64,000 nt of DNA from contig NC_090022.1 in assembly GCF_037176765.1 (NCBI RefSeq), forward strand, positions 178,428,117 through 178,492,116, read 5' to 3'. How positions within the stretch are numbered: the stretch's first letter is position 1; each line of letters starts with the position of its first letter. This stretch comes from Anolis sagrei (Eukaryota > Chordata > Lepidosauria > Squamata > Anolidae). The notes under the pieces were generated by a model. The model was not told where the DNA came from. It saw only the letters and a list, made by a program, of their open reading frames with translations, and ran no database searches. Positions 20,990 through 32,844 of the stretch are shown here, in pieces. Both the position numbers and the translations under genes were made by a program.

Positions 20990-22480
20990 AAGATTAGTAT
21001 AGGCTCTGCAAGAAATTCTGATTTAGCTTTCTATATAAAATACACAAACTTCATGGGGTTTTTAGATACTTCAATGTCTTTTGCCATTTCTAGGATTGCT
21101 GGGTATTAGTCTTGTGCAATACAAATGTTAATAGACTGCATAGGAAAAGTAGGAGTCACGGGGCCCTTTAGATATTGGATTGCAATCCCAAGTAGCCCTA
21201 TCCAGTACAGACCATAGGAAGGGACGCTGGGAGCTGCAGTCCAGCAGTTATCTGGAGGTAAGTGAGTGGGCCACTGAATCCATTCCTGGGTTTGCATAGC
21301 TGAAAAAGAACTGTCCAAGGTGCTGAACATGTTTTGGGGAAAGGGTTCGGTGTTTTTGGATACCTCCTTTAAAGTCTGAAACCTGGAGTAGGGCCATGAA
21401 CTTCCCCTGATAAGAGAGCCAGCATCTTCCAATGCTTGGAGGACCACATGGCTCCCACACTGTCTTCAAACCTCATGCTGCATTCCCCTATAGGACCCAT
21501 AGAGCTCAATTTGGGCTTTCTTTGCATAGATATGACTAGGATTTGGTTTTGGAATGATTTTTGGACTATGACCTTGAGTATTGTTGCATTGTTTGGGCTG
21601 GCCCAAAGATCACCATAGGATTCAAGGATAACAGATATATAATGGCAACCTCAATTTCCATATTTATACATATCATCTGGAAGGATTGTGCATTAATATG
21701 CATGGTACAAAAAGCATTATTTTAGTCAGGCTGAATTATTATTTATTTTGAATCGAGCACACTTCTGAAAACAAAAGCTTATAATTTTAGATTTTTCACA
21801 CACATTACACATAATGTGACAGAATTAATAATCAACTTCAAGACCGTAAGGCAAACATCTATTCTATATGTCTGACTGGCTTTGTTAAGAGCAAATCTTG
21901 GAGATATAATATTTATTGTTATCATCAAAAACTGGTTTTAGGGCTCAAATTCAGATTATGTCCAATCAGCAACCTCAGATCTTTTTGAAGCCCTCATAAT
22001 GGTCTATTGTTTCCACAGCAGCAAAACATTATGGTTTTCAGCATTCAGCCTTGTTTCTTCATGAGATGCACTTCACAAAGCCTCATTAAGTAAATGAACA
22101 GTTTGTGCCAATTTATCCTTGGTCTAATTAATAAACAGTGCATTCCACGCACACTTTGTCATCATCTTCTCACTTCAGAATTATTGGGTTAAATCCAAAT
22201 CCGTATTCAAGGTTGAAGGACTCTGTCCCATATACTCTTTCACACCCTGATTTTTAATTGACGTCAGAGCCTCTGCTGGCAAACATGATGCACAATTTAC
22301 CTTCCCCAAAGATGGTGCCTTTAACCTAAGCAACAACAAAAAAGATGTTTCCATGTACAGAAGTTGGCATTCCAGATATTGTTCATCTTACTGTTCCTAT
22401 CAGTCCTAACTACCATAGCCAGTGGTGACGGTTGATGGGATCTATAGTCTGAAAATACAATGGGCTCTTGGTAACTGCTG
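20990..22480. other. Intergenic, nothing recognised
   Basis: About 1.5 kb without repeat families I can name and without conserved exon-like frames. This is one of the longer single-copy-looking stretches between CDK20 and the TAFA-like gene. Confidence 0.4.
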
Positions 22481-23870
22481 GAGTTTATAATAATAATAAT
22501 AATAATAATCTTTTATTTGTACCCCGCTACCATCTCCCGGAGGACTCGGTGCGGCTTACATGAGGCTGAGCCCAAATACATCAGTAAAAACAACAACAAC
22601 AACAATACAACAAAATGAAATCAAAACAAAGCAATAAACATTATCAAAACACCACGACGCGTTAAAATCTATGGCAGGGCCAAATGTAATCGTTAAAATT
22701 AAAAATGTGCTGGGCATGACCAGGTGAAAAGGGTAGGTATTTGGAGGGGGATGGGGCATGCAGATATCCTGGGTCTCTAGTAAAGTGCATTTGGGAACAT
22801 ATTGCTTAGAATTTCCTTATTCTGGGAAGGCACACTGGAACAACCACGTTTTCAAGCTCCTCCTAAAAATTGCCAACGTTGGGGCATGCCTGATGTCCTT
22901 AGGGAGAGAGTTCCAGAGTCGAGGGGCCGCCACCAAGAAGGCCCTGTCCCTCGTCCCCACCAATCGCGCTTGCGATGCAGGTGGGATTGTGAGCAAGGCC
23001 TCTCCAGATGATCGAAGAGATCGTGTGGGTTCATAAACCGAGATGTGGTCACGCAGGTAGGTGGGTCCCAAACCATTTAGGGCTTTATAGGTAAGCACTA
23101 GGGCTGGGCAACCATGGAAAATTTTGTTTCTAAACTCGATTCGTTTTTAGGGGGGTTTTGCGTTTCGATTTTTAAAAGAATTCTGAAATTTTTCTTTAAA
23201 AAAGTTCGAAATTTACGAAATTTTGGAAATTACGAAACAATTACGAATCGATTTGTTAATGGCGGACGCGGCCGCGCAATACGCTAAAAAAACCTCCAAA
23301 TGGGACAAGGGGAACTTCTGAAGCTTCCCTCTCCCTCTGTTGTTGACTGTTGGTGTGATAATTATATTTTTTTTCACTGATAAAACAAACAACAACTATA
23401 AAACTTGCACCAGACATGCGGAAATAATAATGAAACAATTTCGAAACAATTTCGAAACGATTTCGAAACAATTACGAAACGAGTTGAAAAATTCGTTTCG
23501 ATTTTTAGTTGCTCCTGAATGGTTCAATATCGCTTCGTTATCAAAAAAAAATAACGAATTAATAATGAATTACGAAATTAACGAATGAAACCGCCCAGCC
23601 CTAGTAAGCACCTGCACCTTGAATTGGGACTGGAAAATGAACAACAGCCATTGGAGCTCCTTAAACAGGAGGGTTGACCTCTCCCTGTAAGGAGCACCAG
23701 TTAACAACCTGGCCGCCGCCCGTTGGACCAATTGAAATTTCCGGGCCGTTTTCAAGGGCATCCCCACATAGAGTTCATTACAGTAATCCAATCTGGAGAT
23801 GACTAAGGCATGGACCACCCTGGCCAGATCCGCCTTCACGAGGTACGGTTGCAGGAACTGCCCCCCCCCC
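22481..23870 (-). mobile_element. L2 LINE 3' portion, split by a hAT element
   Basis: The minus-strand frame gives ARVVHALVISRLDYCNELY and [14 protein letters not shown] (23839-23700), then VLTYKALNGLGPTYLRDHI and [19 protein letters not shown] (23098-22850), and a 3' tail to 22481. The two halves are separated by the hAT insertion at 23099-23603. Confidence 0.9.
23099..23603. mobile_element. hAT-type element (TAGGGCTGGGC ends)
   Basis: Ends TAGGGCTGGGC / GCCCAGCCCTA with the exact 8 bp duplication GTAAGCAC. The 505 bp contain short inverted and direct runs of the type TTTCGAAACAA and no transposase. It is nested in L2. Confidence 0.93.
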
Positions 23871-24629
23871 TCCCTCGCCCCACATACACCAAAATCTGTG
23901 GATGTTCAAGTCCCATTTTTTTTAAAAAAAAAATACTGTTCAAATCCCATTATATACAATGACTCAGTAAAATGTTGCTTCTTATATAAAACAACAAGAT
24001 CAAGGTTGGCTTTGAGGATTTATTTCTGAATATTTTCAAGCCATGGATACTGTGTGCCAACTTATAAGCACAGTGAATGCTTATTAGGACTACTGTTACT
24101 GGACTAAAGGAACAGGGTGCACTGGTGCCATCTCTCTCTGTGTCACTCATTGGAACAACAGGGACAGCTTGGGAAGGAATCTATCACATCACCAAAACAG
24201 TCTGAGAAATTGATGGGACTCAGAAAGACTTCTTCAGAAAACACAATGGCATAATAACTGTTAATGGAACGGCGATGATCTCAGGACACACAAGGCACTG
24301 AAACACATCTTCTTGTCTAAAAGCTAGTTTATTTAACACAAAACATATTTACACTAGAACTAAGCAGAACAAGAAACAAAAACGTCTACATGGCTCGGCT
24401 TTTCGTTGCAATCTAGAATACGGCGCATTCCCACATTCCTCAGTGACGTGATGACGTACAATGCTCTCGACGCAAGACAGCATACAACACTTTCCGCACT
24501 GAGATTCACGATACGGTTAACCCTTTCCACAAAAGAATTACAATCTCTGGAACATTGCATTACAAAGCATTACATTTCTAAGCACACAATCACTAACTTT
24601 GAAAACTACAATACACTTAATCAAAACAC

Positions 24630-24722
24630 ACACATATATTTGACAATAACATGGAACATGGCCATCAGCCCGGAAAACTCACAGCAACCCAGTGATTCCA
24701 GCCATGAAAGCCTTCAACAACA
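24630..24722 (+). mobile_element. Penelope-like 3' end fragment
   Basis: ACATGGAACATGGCCATCAG .. AACCCAGTGATTCCAGCCAT, the terminal part of the Penelope-like family. Confidence 0.7.
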
Positions 24723-24828
24723 CAAAGTTTTAGTCCTTCGGAAAGCCTGGACTATAACCATAATGGGCTTTATGGGTCATCACCAGCACTTTGAATTTTG
24801 CCCCGAAACAGGCCAATATCGAGTGGAG

Positions 24829-25524
24829 TGTTGGGGTTCAGCCTGTGTGTGAACCTGAACCTGATTTTCTGATTGTATTTCCTGATGCTAATGAAGATGT
24901 TGATTCTGAGGGCAATGTAGAAGATGACGGTTTGTGTAGTGAAACTCCTGCAGCCTTGGAAAGTGAAATATTTCAGAGCCAAGCGATGAACTTTCACTCT
25001 CTTTTCCTCCCAGTCTTAGCTCTCCAGAGAATCTGACACCTGGTCTCTCTAATGAGGATAGGAGAGGGCAGATTTGGCAGAACAGGGGAGAATCTCAAAG
25101 TTTACGAAGGTCAGCTAGACTGAGAGAAATGCAAACAAAGCCTGCAGGCGTGTCACGTAATAGATTTCTCGGCCTTAAGTACCTCTCGCCTGGATGCATC
25201 TTCAGACCAGGCATCGTTCCAGATTCAAGCATCATCCTTGGTAGGTCTCCTGATTCCAGTGGCCTTATTCCTAAGAGGCTTCCTAGTTGCTTCAAGTACG
25301 GTTAGTGGATTGGTAACAGGTTCCAGGATTTAGCAGTGTTACTGTGGGTTTTTGATCTTGTTCATGGACATTTCTTGTTGCTGATTTTTACTGTGGATTT
25401 TTGCCTTGCATATTTCCTCTATTTTTGTACTCATCTTTCTTCAATAAAAAAGGATTGTTTTTCCTGAAGTCAAGTGTGGTGGATTGTTGTCTGAGGGTCC
25501 AGTTTCCTGCTCTGGGTTGCAACA
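24829..25524. mobile_element. Solo LTR of an LTR retroelement (fossil)
   Basis: About 696 bp bounded by TGTTG and CAACA, with the exact 5 bp target duplication TGGAG on both sides. A poly(A) signal AATAAA lies near 25443 with a GT-rich stretch after it. No internal region is attached, so it is a solo LTR left by recombination. The 5 bp duplication fits Gypsy-like or ERV kin; the family is not settled. The intact duplication and ends suggest a moderate rather than ancient age. It is inserted in L2-derived DNA. Confidence 0.8.
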
Positions 25525-25529
25525 TGGAG

Positions 25530-25875
25530 CTATTTATTTATTTATTTATTTACGGCATTTATATTTATATTATATCATTAGCATAGTACAATATCACTAT
25601 TATATATTACTATATTGCACTATACCATTATATTGTAATATTATTAGTAATATTACATGTAATGTAAATATATAATTATAATATTGCATTATTATTACCA
25701 GTATTATATTGTATTACATTATAATATTATAAATGTTATATGTATATACAATATACTATGTTATATTATTAGTAAAGACAAGATGGAACTGCCTTCTGCT
25801 CCCCTCTGTCTTCATTCTGGCCAGAGCAGCAGTTGGTGCCAGAGGGAGAATTGTTTGCTCCCTGTGCGCAGCCCC
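25530..25875 (-). repeat. Dispersed repeat with an AT-rich body, copy 1
   Basis: Reverse complement of 52207-52560: a GC-rich head (GACAGAGGGGAGCAGAAGGC on the minus strand), about 230 bp of TAATATA-rich body and a TAAATAAATAAATA tail preceded by an L2-like segment at copy 2. Confidence 0.75.
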
Positions 25876-25964
25876 AGTTAACAATGTGGCTATAGTTTTT
25901 TAGGCCACCACTCTACTAATTCCTGCGAAACAAACAATCCCATAAATAAAGCCATACTTTAGAG

Positions 25965-26093
25965 CAATGGTTCTCAACCTGTGGGTCTCCAGATGTTTTG
26001 GCCTCCAACTCCCAGAAATTCTAACAGCTAGTAAACTGGCTGGAATTTCTGGGAGTTGTAGGCCAAACCACCTGGGAAGGTTGAGAACCACTG
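25965..26093. mobile_element. Palindromic hAT-type MITE (CAGTGGTTCTCAACC)
   Basis: Ends CAATGGTTCTCAACC / GGTTGAGAACCACTG with target duplication CTTTAGAG / CTTTAGAT. Confidence 0.88.
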
Positions 26094-26299
26094 CTTTAGA
26101 TGATATGAAGAGCCTTTTTAAACCATGGAAAGTCAATGAATGTTGCTTTTTAATTCAGAAAAGGTCCTTCCTAGACATGAGTTGACCCACAGGAGCAAAA
26201 TGTGTTGGGAATGCCTGTTATGTGCTCCAGGAGACATTTTTTGTGTGAGGAGGGGGGCTCCAAAAATAGTGGAAATACCCTCCACAAAAAATGTTTCAG

Positions 26300-26915
26300 A
26301 GCAAAATCCCTGCCAATTTCACAAGCTCGCCTGGTAAGCACAAGGGTCGGAGAGAGCTTTTTCCTCTGTGGGCCCCGAACTCTGGAACTCACTACCTGGA
26401 GAAATTAGGAAAGCCGCTACCCTAGAAACCTTTAAAAAGAACCTTAAAACCTGGCTCTTCTGCAGCACCTTTGATGAGTAGGTATACAATCTCATATTAT
26501 TGCTTAACCTCAATGGTTTTTTTTCCATTGGAGTATATGTCCTGCCCTCTCTCGGGGGAAAGCCTGATTCCACAACCCCCACTACAAAGAGTCCTCCTCC
26601 GCAACTAATCTGTCTCTCTTTTATCTTGCCCAAGTTTTTAATTAGTCTTAATCAGTTTCTCTTTTAATCATTACATGTAGCCCACCCATTATTATTGTCA
26701 TTGTGATTGTGTTTATCGTAATTTTATATTGCTACGTATTCACATATTTTATGTAATTATGCTGTTGTTGTTCATTGTTTGCATTTTTGGTCTGTGTTTT
26801 TGGTTTTATCTTATTGTAAATTGTTGGTTGGACTTGGCCTCATGTAAGCTGCTCTGAGTCCCCATTGTGGAGATGATGGCGGGGTATAAATAAATATTAT
26901 TATTATTATTATTAT
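26300..26915 (+). mobile_element. L2 LINE 3' portion
   Basis: C-terminal frame remains (RESFFLCGPRTLELTTWRN and ETFKKNLKTWLFC-like) with an L2 tail ending GGCGGGGTATAAATAAATAT and an ATT repeat. Confidence 0.8.
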
Positions 26916-26924
26916 GTATTGTCG

Positions 26925-27385
26925 AAGGCTTTCATGGCCGGAATCACTGGGTTGTTGTAGGGGGTTTTTTGGGCTATATGGCCATGGTCTAGAGGCATTA
27001 TCTCCTGACATTTCGCCTGCATCTATGGCAAGCTTCCTCAGAGGTAGTGAGGTCTGTTGGAACTAGGAAAAAGGGTTTATATATCTGTGGAATTACCAGG
27101 GTGAGACAAAGGACTCTTGTCTGCTGGAGCTAGGTGTGAATGTTTCAACTGACCACCTTGATTAGCATATAATGGCCTGACAGTGCCTAGAGCAAACTTT
27201 TGTTGAGAGGTGACTTGTTTGTTTCCTCTCTGTTGTTGTGCTGTTGTAATTTTAGAGTTTTTTAATACTGGTAGCCAGATTTTGTTCATTTTCATGGTTT
27301 CCTCCTTTCTGTTGAAATTGTCCACATGCTTGTGTATTTCAATGGCTTCTCTGTGTAGTCTGACATGGTGGTTGTGAGAGTTGTT

Positions 27386-27390
<5 letters not shown>
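26925..27390 (-). mobile_element. Penelope-like element, C-terminal coding end plus 3' region
   Basis: The minus-strand frame 27325-27077 reads [21 protein letters not shown], resembling the segment after the GIY-YIG domain in Penelope-like elements (EI.K....NR.E......W.P.L). The 3' end runs to 26925 next to an ATT repeat. Confidence 0.7.
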
Positions 27391-27428
<38 letters not shown>

Positions 27429-27724
27429 GCCTGGACATTCCTTGAAGGTCCCTTGAAATCACAAAAATAGCCCACGGCCTGCACTTTGCCCGACTCTGAA
27501 CCACAGGAATATTTAGCCGGCTCCCTATAAAATATCATTCTGTGTGATGCCAATTGTTTAGCACTTCACCCTAAAGTGAGAAGTTGTGATGGGAAGGGAA
27601 AGAGAGAGAGAGAAAGAGGCTGGCAAAGTTATATCCTAGGCTCTTTTCCCAATGAAAGTAAGGCTAGGATGCCAAAGCCGTGGGAGGAGGCCTTGTGAGT
27701 GGGTGTGCTAGGAGTGGTTTTGGA

Positions 27725-27790
27725 CAGAGCATATATGGGAGAAGGAGGAAGAGAGACAGGCAGCCTGTAGATCCCACTCCCACTCCCTCT

Positions 27791-27828
<38 letters not shown>

Positions 27829-28153
27829 CGTATCAATCAAGCTCTGAAGCTGAAGAAGAACCAGATTCCCAATCTCACACAGACACAGAGACCATCTGCT
27901 GGGTTACAGAAGGAGGGCTGAGAGCCAGGACATTGGGTTCCATCCCCAAATCTGGATGGATGGGAGAGCAGTTGAGTTGCGAGTTTAGAAAAGGGTTGTG
28001 ATCCAGATCAAAGCTGCCTAAACAGTTACTTTGGATCCAGGACTTTGTGCTCAGTGCTTCTCTCTCCCCATCGCCCTTGGAAAGGGAACAAACCGAGGAA
28101 AGAAGGATGATGCTACAGGGTTCAAAGGCACTGTCCATGGACCGAATGGAGAG
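27725..28153 (+). promoter_or_regulatory. Candidate promoter and first exon of the TAFA-like gene
   Basis: Repeat-free stretch with a TATA-like ATATATGG at 27731, a CT-rich tract (27780-27828) and then 325 bp of single-copy sequence ending at a good donor GAG|GTGAGG (28153/28154). Joined to the acceptor at 38841-38842, the frame from ATG 28107 (MMLQGSKALSMDRMER) runs without a stop into the recognised coding exon, adding 19 residues before MCQSALII. The link over a 10.7 kb intron is inference. The exon could equally be 5' UTR. Confidence 0.45.
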
Positions 28154-28784
28154 GTGAGGAAACTTCAGCACCAAGGACAGGGTCACAGGTAAGATTCTAT
28201 TCTCAAGAATTCTGTAATTGATATCTGTAGGTGTCTTGGCACGACCAAAGGCAAAAAAATAAGTAACTGTCACCTTTTTGCTGAGCTGATTTAAATTTTT
28301 ACAAACAAGTTGAATTAAAATGCAGTAGTATCCCACTATGGTGCGGCTACTAACATCTATAGCTAAAGAACCTCTTTTAAAGTTGGGAAGTATATGCTTG
28401 AATAAGAACTCACATCATCTCTTCTCGCTGTGTGTCTCAAATAATTAGCACCTTAATCTTTCTTGATTTGAAAAAAATTGGATCGAGAAAAAATACTGAG
28501 GTGGCTAAAGAGTCCAGACAGAAACCGTGACACTTTTGAGCCACACATGAGTGCTTTCTGATTAGCATTTGGATCACTGTTTTTCACCTAACCTACTTCA
28601 CAAGATTGTTGTGCATAAATGAAATACGGACATATTAGAGCAATGGAAAAACACCTGGAACAGCCACTATAAAGCAAAAAATAAAGCATTTGAAAAATTG
28701 CTAATATTGTGTTGTCAAAGAATTGGAACAGCCACAATAAAGCAAGAAATAAAGCATTTTAAACATTGCTAATATTGTGTTGTC

Positions 28785-29265
28785 AAAAGGTTTCATGGCT
28801 GGAATCACTGGGTTGCTGTGAGTATTCTGGGCTGTATGGCCATGTTCCAGAAGCATTCTCTCCTGACATTTTGCCCATATCTGTGGCAGGCATCCTTAGA
28901 GGTTGTGAGGTCTGTTGGAAACTAGGTGAGTGGGGTTGATATATATGTGGAATGTCCAGGGTGGGAGAAAGAACTCTAGTCAGCTTGAGGCAAATGTGAA
29001 TGTTGCAGTTGAGCACCTTGATTAGCACTGAATGGCCTTCCAGCTTCAAAGCCTGGCTGCTTTCTGTCTGGGGTAATCCTTTATTGGGAGGTGTTAGCTG
29101 GCCCTGATTGCTTCAGATCAGGATTCCCCCTGACAGGAAGCAGCCAGGCTTTGAAGCTGCAAAGCAATTCACTGCTAATCAAAATGAACAATTGCAACAT
29201 TCACACTTGCCTCAAGCCAACTAGAGTTCTTTCTCCCACCATGGAGAAAGAACTTATTGTGTCTA
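28785..29265. mobile_element. Penelope-like copies in inverted arrangement
   Basis: Left half: reversed 3' end (GGTTTCATGGCTGGAATCAC .. GCATTCTCTCCTGACATTTT) up to the AGCAGCCAGGC-like block near 29060. Right half: the same block in the other orientation (AAGCAGCCAGGCTTTGAAGC, 29130 on). The last part of the right half is missing. Confidence 0.65.
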
Positions 29266-29350
29266 GCAGTCTTTAGATTTCTGAACTCAATGTGAGCAGC
29301 AATTATCCCAAAGGCCTCCCAGAATGTAATACAGTAGATAGCGCTATAAA

Positions 29351-29671
29351 AAGGTAAAGGTTTCTTTTGACATTAAGTCTAGTCGGGTTGGACTCTGGGG
29401 GTTAGTGCTCATCTCCATTTCTAAGCTGAAGAACTGGCATTGTCCATAGACACCTCCTAGGTCATGTGGCTGGCATGACTGAATGGAGCGCCGTTACCTT
29501 CCCACCAAAACAGTACCTAGGTTCTCTACTCACATTTGCATATTTTCAAACTGCTAGGTTGGCAGAAGCTGGGGCCAAGAATGGGGGCTCATTTTGTTCC
29601 ATGGATTTGCACTGCCGACCTTCAGGTCAGCAAGTAGTGTAGGTTAGCAGTTTAATCTGCTGTGCCACCAT
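29351..29671 (-). mobile_element. tRNA-derived SINE (type A)
   Basis: Minus-strand copy starting near 29671 and ending with the ACCTTTACC-like tail at 29351. It is more diverged than the 19974 copy. Confidence 0.8.
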
Positions 29672-30140
29672 AGATTAAATTGTTAAGTTTAACTATAGTG
29701 CCATAGTTATGATTTAATTATTTACAAGTAATGCTGTTTTTGAAGATTTCCTTAATCACAGATTTAATATGGTGTTTCTCTAGGAATCTCTAAGCCTTCC
29801 AGAACCACTCTGTGGCCAGCCTCTGCCAACAGTTTTTTCTGGGGGACCTAGATATTTCTAGAAAGAACACTTTTCTAGGCATTGGAAGATCCTCCCACAC
29901 CATTCTCCCACCGATGTCCCACAGAAGTTTTTTAATCCAGTATTTCACCACTTTTGTGGGTGCACCTCTAACCCTTGTTAATGTGGAGGTCTGACAACAA
30001 TGTTGTCAGTCATGATTAAAGATGAAATTTCTTTATTATAGGGCTGGAACAATCTTTAGTTCGGTACCAATGTTACACTGATTTTTTTTTTCAAATTCAA
30101 TGCAGGTCTCTGATTCCGATTTTTAATTGGTGTGTGTTAA
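29672..30140. other. Intron DNA, nothing recognised
   Basis: No repeat or exon identified. Confidence 0.35.
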
Positions 30141-30144
30141 TCTA

Positions 30145-30857
30145 ATCTGTTTAAGGAGCTCCACTGGCTGCCATTTATTTTCCAGGCCCAATTCAAGGTA
30201 AAGGTTATCACCTATAAAGCCCTAAACAGTTTGGACCCGCCTACCTTCATGACCATATCTCTCTCCATGAACCAACCCAGGCCCTTCGGTCTTCAGGAGA
30301 GGCCCTCCTTTCATCCCTACCAGTTTCATAAGCTCGTCTTGTGGGCACAAGGGAGAGAGCCTTCTCCTCTGTGGCCTCCCGACTCTGGAACTCATTACCT
30401 GGAGAGATCAGGAAAGCCCCTACCCTAGAAACCTTTAAAAAGAACCTTAAAACCTGGCTCTTCTGCTGTGCCTTTGGTGAGTAGGTGCACAGCATGACAC
30501 TACTGCTCCCCCCAACATTTCTGTCACTGGAGAATCCCACCCCCCAAATGGGAAAGTTTGTTTCCACAACCCTGTGTTTTTTATGAGCTTCCTCTTGTAA
30601 TAACTTGCTCCTCTTCTTATCTCATTTGAGTTTTTTAACATTTTATCCTGCACATGGGGCCTGCCCACTGTCACTGTGATTGTGTTTATTGTAATGTTAT
30701 ATTGTTATTGTATTCATATTTTTAATGTAATTATGATGCTGTTGCTTGTTGCTTATGTTTTTGGTTTGATTTTGCTGTAATATGTTCTATGGGCTTGGCC
30801 TCATGTAAGCCACCCTGAGTCCCCGTTGGGGAGATGGTAACGGGGTATAAATAAAGC

Positions 30858-30901
<44 letters not shown>

Positions 30902-31060
30902 TTAATCGAATGTTTTAACAGTTTTAATATTTTTTAATATTTTAATGTACTGTTGATTGTTTGATGATGATGACACCATATGGTGCTTTTGTGAGGCCGC
31001 CCTGAGTCTCCCCTCAGGGGTGAAAAGGGCAGGGTATAAATATAATACATAATACATAAA
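30145..31060 (+). mobile_element. L2 LINE 3' portion followed by a second L2 tail
   Basis: 30145-30865 holds the L2 C-terminal frame (LKELHWLPFIFQ-like, VITYKALNSLDPPTFMTIS) and tail. After an ATT repeat a second, different L2 tail (GGCCGCCCTGAGTCTCCCCT) ends at 31060. Confidence 0.8.
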
Positions 31061-31283
31061 TACTTTTCCCTCTCTAAGTGCAAACAAAAAGCAGTAAGTA
31101 CACTATTTCTTCAATTGCAAGATGTTATCATTCTAAAACACATCCTAATTTCAGTACCACCACCACCGATTCTAAACGTATCCATTTTAGAAATGTTTGT
31201 ATATGAAAAAGTGCTCATTAGAATGGAAGAAATACAATAGTGTTAACAAACTATCCAATGTACCAGCATTACAACCCTACAAG

Positions 31284-31568
31284 CAGAGGCAGCCCTAGGT
31301 AATTTTCAATGGTAAGCAAACAGTATTTTGCCCCCCCCCCCCCCCCCACCAATCACTGATATATATTTTCTGTTTGTCGTGGGAGTTCTGTGTGCCATAT
31401 TTGGTTCAATTCCATCATTGGTGGAGTGCTCTTTGATTGTAGGCGAACTATACATCCCAGTAACTACAACTCACATATGTCAAGGTCTATTTTCCCCCAA
31501 GAGCGCCCCTGGGCAAAATCAAGTATACTGTGAATGCTTACTTTGCATAATGGGTTGAGCCGCCCCTG
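31284..31568. mobile_element. hAT-type non-autonomous element, copy 2
   Basis: Ends CAGAGGCAGCCCTAGG and GGTTGAGCCGCCCCTG with the exact 8 bp duplication CCTACAAG. The centre (31378-31500) is the same module that occurs in the Helitrons. Sister of 156-455. Confidence 0.92.
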
Positions 31569-31821
31569 CCTACAAGTAACAACAACAGGAACTCTAACTA
31601 GAATGAATCGCCTTTGAAACTAACTTCCTAAACTCTGGACTGTATGTATGGGAATGGGCAATTGTACAAGGAGCATGGGACAATGTTTTCCTCTACAGGT
31701 GACATATTACTAAGTCACAACACATCAGAAGTCATATCCAGTGCTTAAACGACATTGAGGGGAGTCTAGAAGGATTTAGATATGAGGTTCAGGGGTTGCA
31801 CAGAGCCCAGTTCTAGTGCTG

Positions 31822-31854
<33 letters not shown>

Positions 31855-31916
31855 TTACTTTTATTCTGTCTTTCTCCCACAAATGGGACTCAAAATAGTG
31901 CATAGTAAGGATGCCA

Positions 31917-32549
31917 TCTACATAAATAAAAATGTAATGTTCATTTGTGGGATTAACAGAACTCAAAAACCACTGGGGGAATTGACACCAAATTTGGACA
32001 CAATACACCTAACAATCCAATGTATGTCCTTCACTCATAAAACACTGAAAAACACAGCAGAAGGGACTTAAAAAGCCCCCAAAAGCTAAATGACGAAAAG
32101 CTAAATGAAAAAAGGGCAGAAAGAGGGAGGGAAGGGGAGAAAAGAAGGGAGGGAGGGAGGGAAAGAAGGAAAGGGAGAAGGAAGCATGGAAGCAAAGAGA
32201 GAAGGAAGGAAGGAGAGAAAAAGGGAGGGAAAGAAAAAGGGGAAAGGAAGGAAAGTTAGAGAATGAAGGAAGGAGAAGAAAGAAAAAAGGGAAAGAAGGC
32301 AGGAAAGAGAGAGCAAAGGAAGTGGGAAGATGTAGAGAAAGAGGGAGGGAAGGAAAGAAGGAAAGACAGAAGGAAGAAAAGAAAGACAGCAGAAGAGAAA
32401 GAGAAAGGGGGAAGGAAGGAAAGTGATAGAGAAGGAAGGAAAAAGAGAAGGAAGGATGGGAAGGAAGGAAAGAGGGAGTGAAGGAAGGAGGGAAAGAAGG
32501 GGAGAAAGAGGGAAGGTTGGCCACAGCAACGCGTAGCGGGTACAGCTAG
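31917..32549 (+). mobile_element. Helitron with a GGAA-repeat body
   Basis: Starts A|TCTACATAAATAAAAATG and ends GGCCACAGCAACGCGTAGCG .. CTAG|T, with a hairpin-forming 3' end. The middle (32100-32520) has expanded into a purine-rich GGAA/GGGA tract of about 420 bp. No Rep/helicase frame, so non-autonomous. Confidence 0.85.
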
Positions 32550-32843
32550 TCTATATAAATAAAAATGTAATGTTCATTTGTGGGATTAATGTAACTCAAA
32601 AACCACTGGGCGAATTGACACCAAATTTGGACACAATACACCTATCAGGCCAACAAGTAACCATCACTCATAAAAACACTGAAAAACACAGCGGAAGGGA
32701 CTTAAAAAGCCAAATAAAAAAAATAAAAAAATACATTACAATGCATGCGCAAAACAACATATATACACATATACACAAACATACACCCACAAAACATATA
32801 TACACAGACTGGGCCACAGCAACGCATGGCTGGGGATGTCTAG
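32550..32843 (+). mobile_element. Helitron, tandem second copy
   Basis: Its 5' TC directly follows the CTAG of the preceding copy. It ends GGCCACAGCAACGCATGGCT .. CTAG|T and belongs to the CA-repeat subfamily (GCATGCGCAAAAC). Confidence 0.88.
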
Positions 32844-32844
32844 T

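Noticed and set aside
24791-25036. Acidic 81-residue frame resembling a conserved protein
   Set aside because: It overlaps the solo LTR. There are no flanking splice sites and it ends inside the LTR.
32009-32529. 171- and 142-residue Ser/Phe/Pro/Leu frames on the minus strand
   Set aside because: Complement of a GGAA-rich tract within a Helitron.
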